Assembly: GCF_001854805.1 (NCBI RefSeq)
Contig: NZ_MBLO01000001.1
Coordinates: 51,780-115,779 of the forward strand
Reading direction: 5' to 3'
Length of the DNA: 64,000 nt
Source of the DNA: Pseudofrankia coriaricola
GTDB taxonomy: Bacteria; Actinomycetota; Actinomycetes; Frankiales; Frankiaceae
Positions 43,019-51,632 of this stretch are shown here, in pieces; position 1 is the first letter of the stretch; every line of letters starts with the position of its first letter. The notes below the pieces were generated by a model. It worked only from the letters and a program-made list of their open reading frames with translations. It searched no databases and was not told the DNA's origin. A program made the position numbers and the translations under genes.

Positions 43019-44092
43019 ATGACGACGAACGGAACCGAGCCGCTCGGCCTGGCCACGGCGCTGGACCTGCTGCCGAAGGTCGAGTTGCACTGCCACGTCG
43101 AGGGCACGATGCGCCCGGGGACGGTTCTCGACCTGGCCCACCGGCACGGGCTGGCGCTGCCGACGGAGAACCTGGACGAGCTGTACTCCTACAGCTCGTT
43201 GAACGAGTTCCTGTCGATCTTCTGGCTGGTGCAGTCGACACTGGGCGCACGCGACGACTGGGCTCGCCTCGGCTACGAAAGTGTGGTCGACGCCGCCGCG
43301 CACGGCCGGGTCTACGCGGAGATGTTCTTCACCCCTGCCCGGCACCTCGACGCCGGGCAGCGGCTCGCCGACATCGTCGCCGGACTCGCCGACGGGATCG
43401 CGGCGGCCGAGGCGGAGACCGGGTCGCGGGCGATGCTGATCGCGGACATCGACCGGGCGTTCGGCTCGCCACCCGGGCTGCAGATGGTGACCGAACTGGG
43501 CGAGCTACGCCGCTCGGGCGCACCGGGTATCGAACGAGTTCTCGGCGTCGGGATGGACTCCACCGAGCTGGGCGTCGACCCGAAGTCGTTTACCGAGGCG
43601 TACCGCGCCGCAGCCGGCTTCGGCTTCCGGTTGACCGGGCATCAGGGCGAGAACTCGCCGCCGTCGGCGATCGCCGAGGTCATCGATGTCCTCGGCGCCG
43701 AACGCGTCGACCACGGGCTATCCCTGGTCGACGACCCGGAGCTGGTGCGTCGGTTCGCGGCCGAGCGCATCCCGCTCACGGTCTGCCCGAACTCCAATAT
43801 CCGGATCGCCAACGCGTTCCCCGCGCTCGCCGACCATCCCTACCCAGCCATGCGAGCCGCCGGTCTGCTCGCGACGCTCAATACCGACGACCCGGCGATG
43901 ACCGACCTCGACCTCGGCTACGAGTACGCCTCGGTCGCCGATGCCTTCGGCTACACCTTCGACGACATGGTCACCATCGCCCTCGACGGCGTCGAGGCGA
44001 CCTGGCTCGACGCCGACGCCAAACGCGCCCTGCGCACCCGCGTCTCCACGGAGGCCGCGGCCCTCTCGGCCCGCCTGCCGACGTCCGCCTGA
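43019..44092 (+). CDS. add: Adenosine deaminase
   Basis: A 357-residue zinc enzyme converting adenosine to inosine. PKVELHCHVEGTMRP gives the HxH metal pair and the catalytic start, GHQGENSPPSAI the Glu region, ERVDHGLSLVDDPELV the catalytic His, and LNTDDPAMTD the Asp pair. Length and motifs are normal for the family. The ATG at 43019 lies ten bases after the previous stop, so the genes are probably co-transcribed. Confidence 0.93.
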   Translation: MTTNGTEPLGLATALDLLPKVELHCHVEGTMRPGTVLDLAHRHGLALPTENLDELYSYSSLNEFLSIFWLVQSTLGARDDWARLGYESVVDAAAHGRVYAEMFFTPARHLDAGQRLADIVAGLADGIAAAEAETGSRAMLIADIDRAFGSPPGLQMVTELGELRRSGAPGIERVLGVGMDSTELGVDPKSFTEAYRAAAGFGFRLTGHQGENSPPSAIAEVIDVLGAERVDHGLSLVDDPELVRRFAAERIPLTVCPNSNIRIANAFPALADHPYPAMRAAGLLATLNTDDPAMTDLDLGYEYASVADAFGYTFDDMVTIALDGVEATWLDADAKRALRTRVSTEAAALSARLPTSA

Positions 44093-44173
44093 CCAGCTCG
44101 TCCGACCGGAACCTCAGCAAGCCACGTTGGATTACCATGGACTCCACCGAGATCGCCTTGGAGAGGGGTGGTC

Positions 44174-45229
44174 GTGGCTCCTGGACCACGGCGAACTCCC
44201 CCGCCCCTGGCTCGGCGCCTGAAGGAACTGCGGACCGGACGTTGGCAACGGCAACTGACCCAGGTGAGCCTGGCCAGGCTCCTCCACGTCGGAGAGTCGA
44301 CGGTATCGAGCTACGAGACGGGCCAGGCCGCGCCCGGCGATGACAAGCTCTGGCTCTACGCGACGTTCTTCGCGACGCCCCGCTCTGTCTCGAACGGCCA
44401 GCTTCGGGTTCTGAGTGAGGACGAGTTCCTACCCCAGGAGCGGGAGGAACGCGATTCTCTGTTCGGGGAGCTGCGACGGCTCCGCGACGGCGGCGCGTCG
44501 CCCCGCGCGCAGGGCCGTCGGCGTACCTGGGATTTTCCCGACGACACACCGGTCCGCCTCGTCTGCGGCAAGATTCCGATGGAAGACGTCTCCAGCCTCG
44601 CCCTGGCAACCAATTCCAACTTCACCAGGCTGCTGACCTACGCCGACCTCGACGCGATGGTGGAGCTTTTCGGCCACATCCGTGCGGAGAACCCGGGCAC
44701 CGACGTCCGCTTCATGCAGCCCGATGACATGTCCGACGCGGACCTCTCGTATCATGTAATCGTCGTCGGCGGACTCGGCTGGAACCAGACGACAGGATCC
44801 TTTCTGGCTCTCCTTGAAAACCTGCCGGTGCAACAGGTCGAGGACGAGGCGTTCCCCGACGGCGAGATCTTCGTCGTCGATCCGGCGGACGGAAGCCCGC
44901 CGCGACGATACGTCCCCCAGCAGTCCAGGAACGCCGCTTTCGGCGTCGTCGAGGACGTCGGCTTCTTCGCCCGATTCCCGAACCCGTATAATTCGGCAAC
45001 GACCCTCACCATCTGTAATGGTGTGCACTCGCGGGGCGTACTCGGCGCCGTGCGGATGCTGACCAACCCTTCGTTGCGCGACCGCAACGAGGAATACCTG
45101 GCCAAGACATTCGGGGACGCGATCAGCTATGGCGTGCTGTTCCGGGTCCCGATCAACATTTCGAAAACGGTAACACCGGAGATCAGCAACCCGAGAAACC
45201 GTCTTTACGAGTGGTCAGAAAAAGCGTGA
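44174..45229 (+). CDS. XRE-type HTH protein with conserved GGLGWN sensor-like domain (copy A)
   Basis: About 351 residues. The helix-turn-helix lies at about 18-70 (LTQVSLARLLHVGESTVSSY, ETGQAAPGDDKLWLYATFFA). The rest is a domain I cannot name but which has an almost intact second copy at 49639-50703: VRLVCGKIP, LLTYADLDAMVELFGHIRAE, VVGGLGWNQT, then PNPYNSATTLTICNGVHSRG and NEEYLAKTFGDAISYGVLFR. The alternating beta-strand pattern and GGLGWN loop suggest a Rossmann-like ligand-binding fold. GTG at 44174 is six bases after GGAGAGGGG; GTG 44168 is an alternative. The stop overlaps the next gene (GTGA). Confidence 0.8.
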   Translation: MAPGPRRTPPPLARRLKELRTGRWQRQLTQVSLARLLHVGESTVSSYETGQAAPGDDKLWLYATFFATPRSVSNGQLRVLSEDEFLPQEREERDSLFGELRRLRDGGASPRAQGRRRTWDFPDDTPVRLVCGKIPMEDVSSLALATNSNFTRLLTYADLDAMVELFGHIRAENPGTDVRFMQPDDMSDADLSYHVIVVGGLGWNQTTGSFLALLENLPVQQVEDEAFPDGEIFVVDPADGSPPRRYVPQQSRNAAFGVVEDVGFFARFPNPYNSATTLTICNGVHSRGVLGAVRMLTNPSLRDRNEEYLAKTFGDAISYGVLFRVPINISKTVTPEISNPRNRLYEWSEKA

Positions 45230-46521
45230 CACGGCCACGGCAAACAGGTGGGAGCCGTTCTACCAGAGCCGAGGGCCATCGCGGCGAGTGCGCGGACCGG
45301 CCCCGACGGCAGCACGGCTCGGGGGCGGAGACCCCCGGCAGCGCCCAGGCGGCCCAGGCCAGGCGCTCCCCGGTCGCCGAGTACGAGGCCGGGATCCCCG
45401 CCCCGGCCAACGGCACCAGCGTCCATCACTTCCCCGATCACCGCGATTTCCTCAAGGTCTACGAACCGGCCACCGGTGACTCGGCCGACCTGCTCGACGC
45501 CGTCATCGTCCCGACCGTACGGCCCGCAAAGCATCTCGACACCGCGGCGCAGATCGCTTCGGGCGCCAGCCGACGTCTAATTGTTCTCTGTAGCCGAGAG
45601 GCCCGCGCCGTCGAGGTTCGGGCACGGTTTGATTCCACCCAGGCCGAGGTCACCGCCATCGACATACCGCCCGGCTACTGGCATCCCACACTCGATTTCG
45701 CCACGTCGTCGGAGATATTTATGCGGCTGTCACCGACACCCGTGCCTCGGGACCTCAGCCTGAAGCGGAATCTCGGTCTTCTGATAGCGCGGCTCTCCGG
45801 ATGGCGTAAGATCGTCTTCATGGACGATGACATATATGGCATCGACCCGGGCGGCCTTTTGCGGGCCAGTGCCGCCCTGAACTCGAACCGAGCATCCTGC
45901 TTCCTCGTTGAATCACCCGAGGGTCCCGCGGACAGTCTGCCGACCGAGGACAACTCGGCCGTCTGCCACGCGCTCCGGCTCGTGGGTGGGAAACAGAACG
46001 TCTTCGCCAGCGGGTCCGCGTTGGGCGTCAACTGCTCGGAAGAAATCTCGCTCTTCCCGAATATATACAATGAGGATTTTTTCTTCCTGCTTCGCGAGAC
46101 ACGGCGATCCGGAATCACCCGCGTCGGCTTCGTAAGACAGCGCGAATACAATCCATTCCTGCCCGAAAGAGCCAGGTACGAAGAGTTCGGTGACGTGTTG
46201 GCCGAGGGACTGCTCGCCAGCCTTCACCTCGGCAAATCCGAGCTACCAACGACCGAGTACTGGAAGAAGTTCCTCGCGGCCAGAAGCGCGCTCCTCCACG
46301 AGATCCGCGCTGGCCTCAGCACCAGCGACAGCCAATATGCAGCCAATGCCACGGAGGCCGTCAAGGCTGCCCAGCGGCAACTGAGGTCGGTCACTCCCGA
46401 CGCTTGCACGGAGTATCTAACCCGTTTCGATCAGGACCGGCGGGCCTGGGCAAGGCGACTCGGGGCACTGCCGCGCCTCAACGACATGGCGTTGACACTT
46501 GGCTTCCTAGGGCTCGGTTAG
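45226..46521 (+). CDS. GT-A-type glycosyltransferase-like protein (copy A)
   Basis: About 431 residues, soluble, no signal peptide. LKRNLGLLIARLSGWRKIVF is followed by MDDDIYGID, a DxD-type nucleotide-sugar/metal motif, and later SGSALGVN and NIYNEDFFFLL, an ED motif as in GT2-like enzymes. These blocks recur in the copy at 47803-49632 (FLDDDI, SGSALVV, VYNEDWLFL, EEFGDVLAEGL). The GTG overlaps the stop of the XRE gene by four bases. The first 50 residues are basic and not conserved. Donor and acceptor are unknown. Confidence 0.75.
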   Translation: MTRPRQTGGSRSTRAEGHRGECADRPRRQHGSGAETPGSAQAAQARRSPVAEYEAGIPAPANGTSVHHFPDHRDFLKVYEPATGDSADLLDAVIVPTVRPAKHLDTAAQIASGASRRLIVLCSREARAVEVRARFDSTQAEVTAIDIPPGYWHPTLDFATSSEIFMRLSPTPVPRDLSLKRNLGLLIARLSGWRKIVFMDDDIYGIDPGGLLRASAALNSNRASCFLVESPEGPADSLPTEDNSAVCHALRLVGGKQNVFASGSALGVNCSEEISLFPNIYNEDFFFLLRETRRSGITRVGFVRQREYNPFLPERARYEEFGDVLAEGLLASLHLGKSELPTTEYWKKFLAARSALLHEIRAGLSTSDSQYAANATEAVKAAQRQLRSVTPDACTEYLTRFDQDRRAWARRLGALPRLNDMALTLGFLGLG

Positions 46522-46608
46522 GCTTACTGGGCACACTCAACATGACTCGGCCCACGGGAAGGCGCCGTCAGGCACCCCGGACCCGTGTGTAAAATGGCAG
46601 AGTCGTAG

Positions 46609-46632
46609 TGATCAACAATGATCAGAGTGATC
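46609..46632. promoter_or_regulatory. Repeated TGATCA motifs upstream of the first GNAT gene
   Basis: TGATCA-ACAA-TGATCA-GAG-TGATCT gives three evenly spaced six-base sites in an unusually AT-rich patch. It lies about 50 bases before the ATG at 46680, with TGTAAAATGG just upstream, where a promoter would be expected. It may be an operator for one of the nearby regulators. Confidence 0.4.
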
Positions 46633-46679
46633 TTGTGCACACAGACAATAGCGACACGGGCAGTAGCAACGAGGGCGCC

Positions 46680-47492
46680 ATGGGGCGGAACGTGGTGGCC
46701 GCGGCGCGCCGGCCGGCCCGGTTGACGCGTCCGCAGGTCGGCTGGAACCAAGTAGATGGAGCCCACCCAGGTGGGTGGACCGTCGAGAAACTCACAAAGG
46801 ACGACTGGTCAGTTCTGCGGCAGGTTCGACTCCGGTCCCTCGACACTTCGCCGGACGAACTAGGCGGCGACTGGAAGGTGACCGCCCAGTACGGCGAGCG
46901 GGAGTGGCGGGAGCACTTTCAACACGGAACGTGGTTCGTTGCGAAGGAGGCTGTCGCCCCTATCGCGGTCGCCGCGCTCAACACGTCCGCATTCATCTTC
47001 CCCCACGAGTGCACCAAGATCCGTAAGCCTCACCCACACCTGGAAGCACTGTGGGTAGACCCACTCCACAGGCGACGCGGGATCGCGCAGGCGCTTGTCG
47101 ATGCGACAGTCACGGAGGCTGCGTCGGACGGTGCTTCCGTCATCGGGCTGTGGGTGTTTGAGAAAAATAGCCAGGCAGCGGATTGGTTCGAGAATAACCG
47201 CGAATTCTCACCGACGGACGACAGGCCCAGCGCTACCGTGGCGAGCCCCGCAGGCGGTGGTGGCGACGACACCGGCGTGAGTACCACATGCACAGGTTCA
47301 TCACCAGGGCAGACGACCCAAGCGGTCGAGCGACCCTCATGCCGTTCTGAATCCTGCGACCGAGAGTCGACCGGTGCTGTAGTCCAATGGGTTTGGAGGG
47401 CGCTGACCACGGTGTTCGGCCGGGTGACGGTGACCGGGCTGGCCTACCGGGCGGCGGGGTGTCCAACCTGCACCCCGCGGACGGGGCCCTGA
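46680..47492 (+). CDS. GNAT acetyltransferase, C-terminus probably frameshifted
   Basis: Begins after a basic stretch with WTVEKLTKDDWSVLRQVRLR, LEALWVDPLHRRRGIAQALV (the acetyl-CoA loop) and GLWVFEKNSQAADWFENN, a clear GNAT fold. After about residue 175 (PTDDRPSATVASPAGG) similarity in this frame is lost. The expected C-terminal strand appears in another frame (EYHMHRFITRAD, near 47275-47310), so an indel around 47230-47270 has probably extended the frame to 47492. The fold core is intact, but the last strand is replaced. ATG 46680 is used; GTG 46608 is an alternative. Confidence 0.65.
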   Translation: MGRNVVAAARRPARLTRPQVGWNQVDGAHPGGWTVEKLTKDDWSVLRQVRLRSLDTSPDELGGDWKVTAQYGEREWREHFQHGTWFVAKEAVAPIAVAALNTSAFIFPHECTKIRKPHPHLEALWVDPLHRRRGIAQALVDATVTEAASDGASVIGLWVFEKNSQAADWFENNREFSPTDDRPSATVASPAGGGGDDTGVSTTCTGSSPGQTTQAVERPSCRSESCDRESTGAVVQWVWRALTTVFGRVTVTGLAYRAAGCPTCTPRTGP

Positions 47493-47727
47493 ACCTGGCG
47501 GCGGGGGCGACGACCTCGGGCCCTTCTTCGACCGGACCCGCGAGGCCCGCGCCAACGCGCGGGCCTACGACCCGGCGGCCCACGCCGAGTCGTAGGAGCG
47601 CAGCCTCACGCTGGTCGGCCGCGCCGGTCTGCGCTGATGGGTGCCGCCGGACGCCCCGGAGCGCGAGGTCAGTGACACTGTGGGGGTATTAGGTGAACAA
47701 AAGCCCGGATTCTGTCACCGTTGGACG

Positions 47728-48249
47728 GTGACCCACAGCTTCGAGATCCGCACTCTCGAAAAGGGGGAGTGGGCCCTGCTGCGCGACCTGCGCCTGCTGG
47801 CGCTAGACCATGATCCCGCCGCGTTCGACTCCACCATCGCCCGCGAAGGCGCCTTCACCGAGTCCGACTGGCTGGCCCGGATGGACACCGCGACCTGGTT
47901 CGTCGCCAAAGCGTGCCGAACGCACATCGGTCTGGTCTGTGGCGCGGACCTGTCCGCCGATCCGCCCGACGAGCGCCACCTCATGAGCCTCTGGGTCGCG
48001 CCCACCTGGCGACGCCATGGCGTCGCCCGCGGCCTGATCACGGCGGTCACGGCCTGGGCGGCGCGCGACGCGGCCAGGTTCCTTTCCCTGTGGGTCGCGG
48101 AGGACAACCCGTCGGCCATCGCTGTCTATGAACGTCTCGGGTTCCAACGGACGGGGTTGGAGCAGCCGTTTCCCGGTGATGCGACCCGGAGCGAGGTCCG
48201 GATGGTCAGAGACGTCGCCCGCGGGCCCGTCGACGACGGTCTCGGCTGA
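47728..48249 (+). CDS. GNAT-family N-acetyltransferase
   Basis: About 173 residues, complete GNAT fold: FEIRTLEKGEWALLRDLRLL, TATWFVAKACRTHIGLVCGA, HLMSLWVAPTWRRHGVARGL (acetyl-CoA loop, RRHGVA), LWVAEDNPSAIAVYERLGFQ and a C-terminal SEVRMVRD strand. It acetylates an unknown amine. Starting at GTG 47728 gives the normal family N-terminus. About 447 bp of its 3' part are also open on the other strand, as a tail on the copy B glycosyltransferase frame. The interval 47493-47727 shows no supported gene. Confidence 0.85.
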   Translation: MTHSFEIRTLEKGEWALLRDLRLLALDHDPAAFDSTIAREGAFTESDWLARMDTATWFVAKACRTHIGLVCGADLSADPPDERHLMSLWVAPTWRRHGVARGLITAVTAWAARDAARFLSLWVAEDNPSAIAVYERLGFQRTGLEQPFPGDATRSEVRMVRDVARGPVDDGLG

Positions 48250-49632
48250 CCTGAGGCCGAGCGGCTCACGAGGCCGGTCGCCGCCGGCGGTGCCCGCCGA
48301 CGTGCGCCGGTGATCGCCGGGTTCCGGCACCGATGGTGCCTCCAACGCCAGAAGCCCGGCGAGCTCGCCCAGACGCGCGCGTGTCCAGCTCCACGGGGTC
48401 AGCCGCCGGCGCGGCGACCGGCCGTCCGGCCCAGCCTTCCGGGCCACCGCTCTCGCGGGTGGCATGGCGCCCCGGCCGACAACCCGGTCCGTCAGGTCCA
48501 GCGACCGCAGGCCGGCCGCGAGCGAGGCCTGGGCGGCTATCCGCTCCCGGAGCCGGCGCCACCTGACACGGTCCGACTCCCATCGCTTGACATAGTCGAC
48601 CAGAACCTCGGGGCGGATCTCGGACCTGATCGTCTGTGCGGTCATGAGCGCGCGCACGGCCGCCTCGGCCGCGTCCGCCCCAACCTCGGGATTCGCGCAC
48701 AGCCGTCCGATGGTGTCGGTGATGAAGCGCTCACGCTCCGCGAGGAAGTGTTCCCAGAACACGACCGTGCCGGCCTCTTGGAGGCGCCCCGCGCGCACTA
48801 GGGCCATGAGCCCCTCCGCGAGGACGTCGCCGAACTCCTCGGCGGCGGCCCGCTGCGGGTCCGCGAACGGGTCGAAGTCGAGTTGTGTGACCCAGCCTGC
48901 CCTACCCAGCGCGCCGCGCCGTGCTGACTCGATGAGAAAGAGCCAGTCCTCGTTGTAGACCTGTGGGAAGAACCCCGCGTCACGCGACGGGTCCACCACA
49001 AGCGCGGATCCGCTGACGAAGATGTCCTGACGCCCGCCCGCGAGCCGGTTCGCGTGGCAGACAACCGAGTTGTCGGGGAAATGCCCGGTACACATCCCGA
49101 CGGCGTCGAAACGGTCCAGCCCCTTCACCGCCCGCTGGACGAGATCCGCCGGGATATCCCGGATGTCGTCATCCAGGAAAAGCAACGAATGCCATCCGGC
49201 GGCGGCACCGAGCAGCAGGCCGATATTGCGCTTGAGGTAGAGGTCGCCAAGGTGTGCCGGGGCGGCGCCGAGCACGCCGGCCGTCTCGAACTCGTCGAGT
49301 TCGGGGTGCTTGTATCCGTCGGACAGGTCGATCACGGTGGCCCGCAGCCCCGGGTAGGTCAGAACCATCCGGCCCACCTCGTCCGCCGGCGTCCCGCCGC
49401 TGCACATGACGACCAGGTGCGCGTCGACGGACAGCGCCAGCTTCATGGCGGTCGCCAGGTTGTGCGCGGGCCTGGACGCCGGCACGACGATCGCGTCGAG
49501 CCTGTCTGCCTTCTCCAGGCCACACCGCCGCAGCAGCCCCAGGTGCGACACCTGGTGGGTGACGGGCGTCTGCCCGCCGACAAAGGGGTCGCCGGGCGGT
49601 TCCACCTCGGCGCCCACAGCGTTCACAGCCAC
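47803..49632 (-). CDS. GT-A-type glycosyltransferase-like protein (copy B), with long 3' read-through
   Basis: The first ~390 residues match copy A: LDAIVVPASRPAHNLATAMK, LKRNIGLLLGAAAGWHSLLF then LDDDIRDIP (DxD-like), NSVVCHANRLAGGRQDIFVS, VYNEDWLFLIESARRGALG and EEFGDVLAEGLMALVRAG. Copy A ends just after this, but here the frame runs on for about 220 codons of Arg/Gly-rich sequence, the last 150 antisense to the GNAT gene at 47728-48249. That tail is probably not a real domain; a lost stop or a frameshift near 48450 would explain it. The GTG at 49632 has AAAGGA upstream and lies six bases after the stop of the paired XRE gene. Confidence 0.72.
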   Translation of the reverse strand: MAVNAVGAEVEPPGDPFVGGQTPVTHQVSHLGLLRRCGLEKADRLDAIVVPASRPAHNLATAMKLALSVDAHLVVMCSGGTPADEVGRMVLTYPGLRATVIDLSDGYKHPELDEFETAGVLGAAPAHLGDLYLKRNIGLLLGAAAGWHSLLFLDDDIRDIPADLVQRAVKGLDRFDAVGMCTGHFPDNSVVCHANRLAGGRQDIFVSGSALVVDPSRDAGFFPQVYNEDWLFLIESARRGALGRAGWVTQLDFDPFADPQRAAAEEFGDVLAEGLMALVRAGRLQEAGTVVFWEHFLAERERFITDTIGRLCANPEVGADAAEAAVRALMTAQTIRSEIRPEVLVDYVKRWESDRVRWRRLRERIAAQASLAAGLRSLDLTDRVVGRGAMPPARAVARKAGPDGRSPRRRLTPWSWTRARLGELAGLLALEAPSVPEPGDHRRTSAGTAGGDRPREPLGLRSAETVVDGPAGDVSDHPDLAPGRITGKRLLQPRPLEPETFIDSDGRRVVLRDPQGKEPGRVARRPGRDRRDQAAGDAMASPGGRDPEAHEVALVGRIGGQVRATDQTDVRSARFGDEPGRGVHPGQPVGLGEGAFAGDGGVERGGIMV

Positions 49633-49638
49633 GACGAT

Positions 49639-50703
49639 TCAGGTCCTTTCGGGCCACTCAAAGATTATTACGTCCGGATCGTGCAGATCCGGCGTGAACG
49701 ACTTACCCTTCAGTACCCTGATCCGCATCAGGATGCCGAACTCTTCCGCGTCGCCAAACCGCTCGAAGATGTACCGCTCGTTACGTTCTCTGAGGTTCCT
49801 GTCGGTAAGGCACCGTACCGAACCAAAGACGCCCCTGGAGTACACCCCGTTACAGATTGTCAGCGTGCGCGCCCGATTGTAGGGGTTCGGCGTCCTGATC
49901 AGCAGACCGATATCCTCACGCAGACCGAGACGCGGGTCGCTCGAAATCGTGGGCACGACCTTCTCCTCGGTTCCGTCACGGTCGATGACGAAGATCTCGC
50001 CCTCCTGGTACTCGGGGACCTCGATCTGGGTCACCGGGAATTCGGCCTGCCGACGGTTCCAGTCCGCAGCCTGATTCCAGCCGAGCCCGCCTAAGAGCAC
50101 AAGGTGGCCGGACATGTCGTCCGGCGCCACGTCCTCCGAGGTGATGAACCGGACGTCTTCCACGGCGGGGTTCTCCGCGCGGAGATGGCCCCACAGCTCC
50201 ATGAGCGCGTCGAGGTCGGCGTAGGAAAGAAGCTCGGTGTAGTTGACGTTGTCCGGCGACGCCAGCGGGGGTCGGACCCCCTTCGGAAGCTGGCCGCACA
50301 CGATCCGCACCGGCGCCCCGTCGTCGAAGCGCCACGTCCTGCGCGGCGCCTCGGTGGGAAGCACGGCGACCGTCAACTCGCGTGCGGACGCCGCGGCCGT
50401 CCGCAGGAGTGCCGTCAGCTCGGCCAGCAGCACGTCCCGGGCGGCGCGCTCCTCGGCCGTGAGCTCGTCCTCGGCCGCCACCCGCGGCGCCGCGGTGCGC
50501 TCGTCGGCCCGGGGCGCGGCGTAGAAGACCGCGTAAAGCTGCAACCTGGCGAGCGGGATGCCGCGCGCGTTGTTCTCGTCGGACGAGACGGTCGCGACCG
50601 ACACGTCCAGAGCCGCGGCGACGTGGGCCTGCCGCAGCCCGCCCTCCGCGGCCCGTCGCAGCGCACGGAGGCGACGAGCCAGCGCCAGATTCGCATCCGC
50701 CAT
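49639..50703 (-). CDS. XRE-type HTH protein with conserved GGLGWN sensor-like domain (copy B)
   Basis: About 354 residues. HTH at about 6-55 (ALARRLRALRRAAEGGLRQA, HVAAALDVSVATVSSDENNA). The C-terminal domain mirrors copy A: VRIVCGQLP, LLSYADLDALMELWGHLRAE, VLLGGLGWNQA, PNPYNRARTLTICNGVYSRG, VRCLTDRNLRERNERYIFER and a final IIFEWPERT (copy A ends YEWSEKA). ATG 50703 has GGGGTGGAG just upstream, better than ATG 50730. It is co-directional with and six bases from copy B of the glycosyltransferase, giving the same gene order as copy A but on the other strand. Confidence 0.82.
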   Translation of the reverse strand: MADANLALARRLRALRRAAEGGLRQAHVAAALDVSVATVSSDENNARGIPLARLQLYAVFYAAPRADERTAAPRVAAEDELTAEERAARDVLLAELTALLRTAAASARELTVAVLPTEAPRRTWRFDDGAPVRIVCGQLPKGVRPPLASPDNVNYTELLSYADLDALMELWGHLRAENPAVEDVRFITSEDVAPDDMSGHLVLLGGLGWNQAADWNRRQAEFPVTQIEVPEYQEGEIFVIDRDGTEEKVVPTISSDPRLGLREDIGLLIRTPNPYNRARTLTICNGVYSRGVFGSVRCLTDRNLRERNERYIFERFGDAEEFGILMRIRVLKGKSFTPDLHDPDVIIFEWPERT

Positions 50704-50923
50704 CGGCTCCACCCCTTTCACTGGCGACACCGAATTTCAGTGAAACTTTGAGCCTCGGATGAATAGCAAGAGTACCAGAGATCCCCAGTGAACGACGAGC
50801 GGACGGCCGGAGTTCCACATGGCGCGCTGCGGACACCCGAACCCCAAAAAGCCTAGTCTTGTCGGCATGTTGGTCCTACAGTGGGAATTGATGGACCGTC
50901 AGGATTATCGTCGAAAACGACAA

Positions 50924-50954
50924 AAGTTCAGATTGAACTTCTGAACTTCAGAAG
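50924..50954. promoter_or_regulatory. Two overlapping perfect palindromes, probable operator
   Basis: AAGTTCA-GAT-TGAACTT (50924-50940) and CTTCTGA-ACT-TCAGAAG (50938-50954) are each perfect inverted repeats with 7-bp arms and 3-bp centres, sharing three bases. A weaker TTTCA-G-TGAAA lies at about 50735-50745, close to the copy B XRE start. All lie in the 500-bp space between that gene and the membrane protein at 51202, which otherwise has no firm gene. The arrangement suits a dimeric XRE-type regulator. Confidence 0.6.
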
Positions 50955-51201
50955 GGAAGGCGAAGTTGAAGCATCCATCGATCCGCGCGGGACCGCTACC
51001 AGCGGCAGAACCCCGGACAGCAGAACACCCCCGGCCTCGTTTCGCGGCGAAGAACCGGGGGCGCTCTGGCACTCAGGCGGGTCCGCCCGGCCCGTCAACC
51101 TTGCGGCACCTCGACGCAGCGGTGCCTCCGGCCGCCGTAGTGCCACCTACGGCGCCAGCACACCACGCGACGGCGCAAATCCGAGCGGGGACGGAGCCTG
51201 A

Positions 51202-51537
51202 ATGTTCACCACAGTAGCCCTCATGCAACACGCCGAAAAGGCCCAGGTGGCCCAATCGAACGGCATGGGGGGCATGATCCTTCTGACCATCGTCACCTTC
51301 TTCGGCCTGGCCGCCCTGATCACCGGGCTGACCCGGCACATCGGGCACCTTTGGGGCATCGCGGCCGAGTTCCTTCGCCCGATGATGGCCGCAGTGAAGA
51401 CGCTCCTGCTGGTCGTGACCGTCGTAATCGTCTTCCTGGTCGGCCTGGCCGGGACGGCGCACCACGAGGCCTCGCCCCAGCATCTCCTCACGACCGCGAG
51501 CACCCAGGTCACGGTCACGGTGCCCGCCCTCCTGTGA
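51202..51537 (+). CDS. Small membrane protein, about 111 aa
   Basis: Two hydrophobic helices (GMILLTIVTFFGLAALITGL and AVKTLLLVVTVVIVFLVGLA) separated by a short basic/aromatic loop THRIGHLWGIAAEFLRPMM-type segment, with a His-rich N-terminal region and a Thr/Val-rich exported tail. No family recognised. ATG 51202 has GGAG eight bases upstream. A textbook terminator follows at 51571. It is divergent from the copy B XRE/GT module and separated from it by the palindrome cluster, so the two may share control. Confidence 0.65.
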   Translation: MFTTVALMQHAEKAQVAQSNGMGGMILLTIVTFFGLAALITGLTRHIGHLWGIAAEFLRPMMAAVKTLLLVVTVVIVFLVGLAGTAHHEASPQHLLTTASTQVTVTVPALL

Positions 51538-51570
51538 GCGCGGAGCGCACCCCCCGGGGAGTTCCATGCG

Positions 51571-51604
51571 ATGGCCGCCCTCAACGCCGAGGGCGGCCAT
51601 TTTC
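51571..51604 (+). terminator. Rho-independent terminator after the 51202-51537 gene
   Basis: ATGGCCGCCCTC (51571-51582) and GAGGGCGGCCAT (51589-51600) pair perfectly around AACGCC. The run of T's is short (TTTT counting the last stem base), but this is the most canonical intrinsic terminator in the window. Confidence 0.85.
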
Positions 51605-51632
51605 GTGTCCGGTCCCGGCCGCGGCCCGGGCC

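Noticed and set aside
50881..51201. Frames of 106 and 83 codons just before the small membrane protein gene
   Set aside because: The TTG start at 50966 has a passable ribosome site, but the products are low-complexity Pro/Arg/Ala sequence and cover the probable operator region. Not convincing enough to list.
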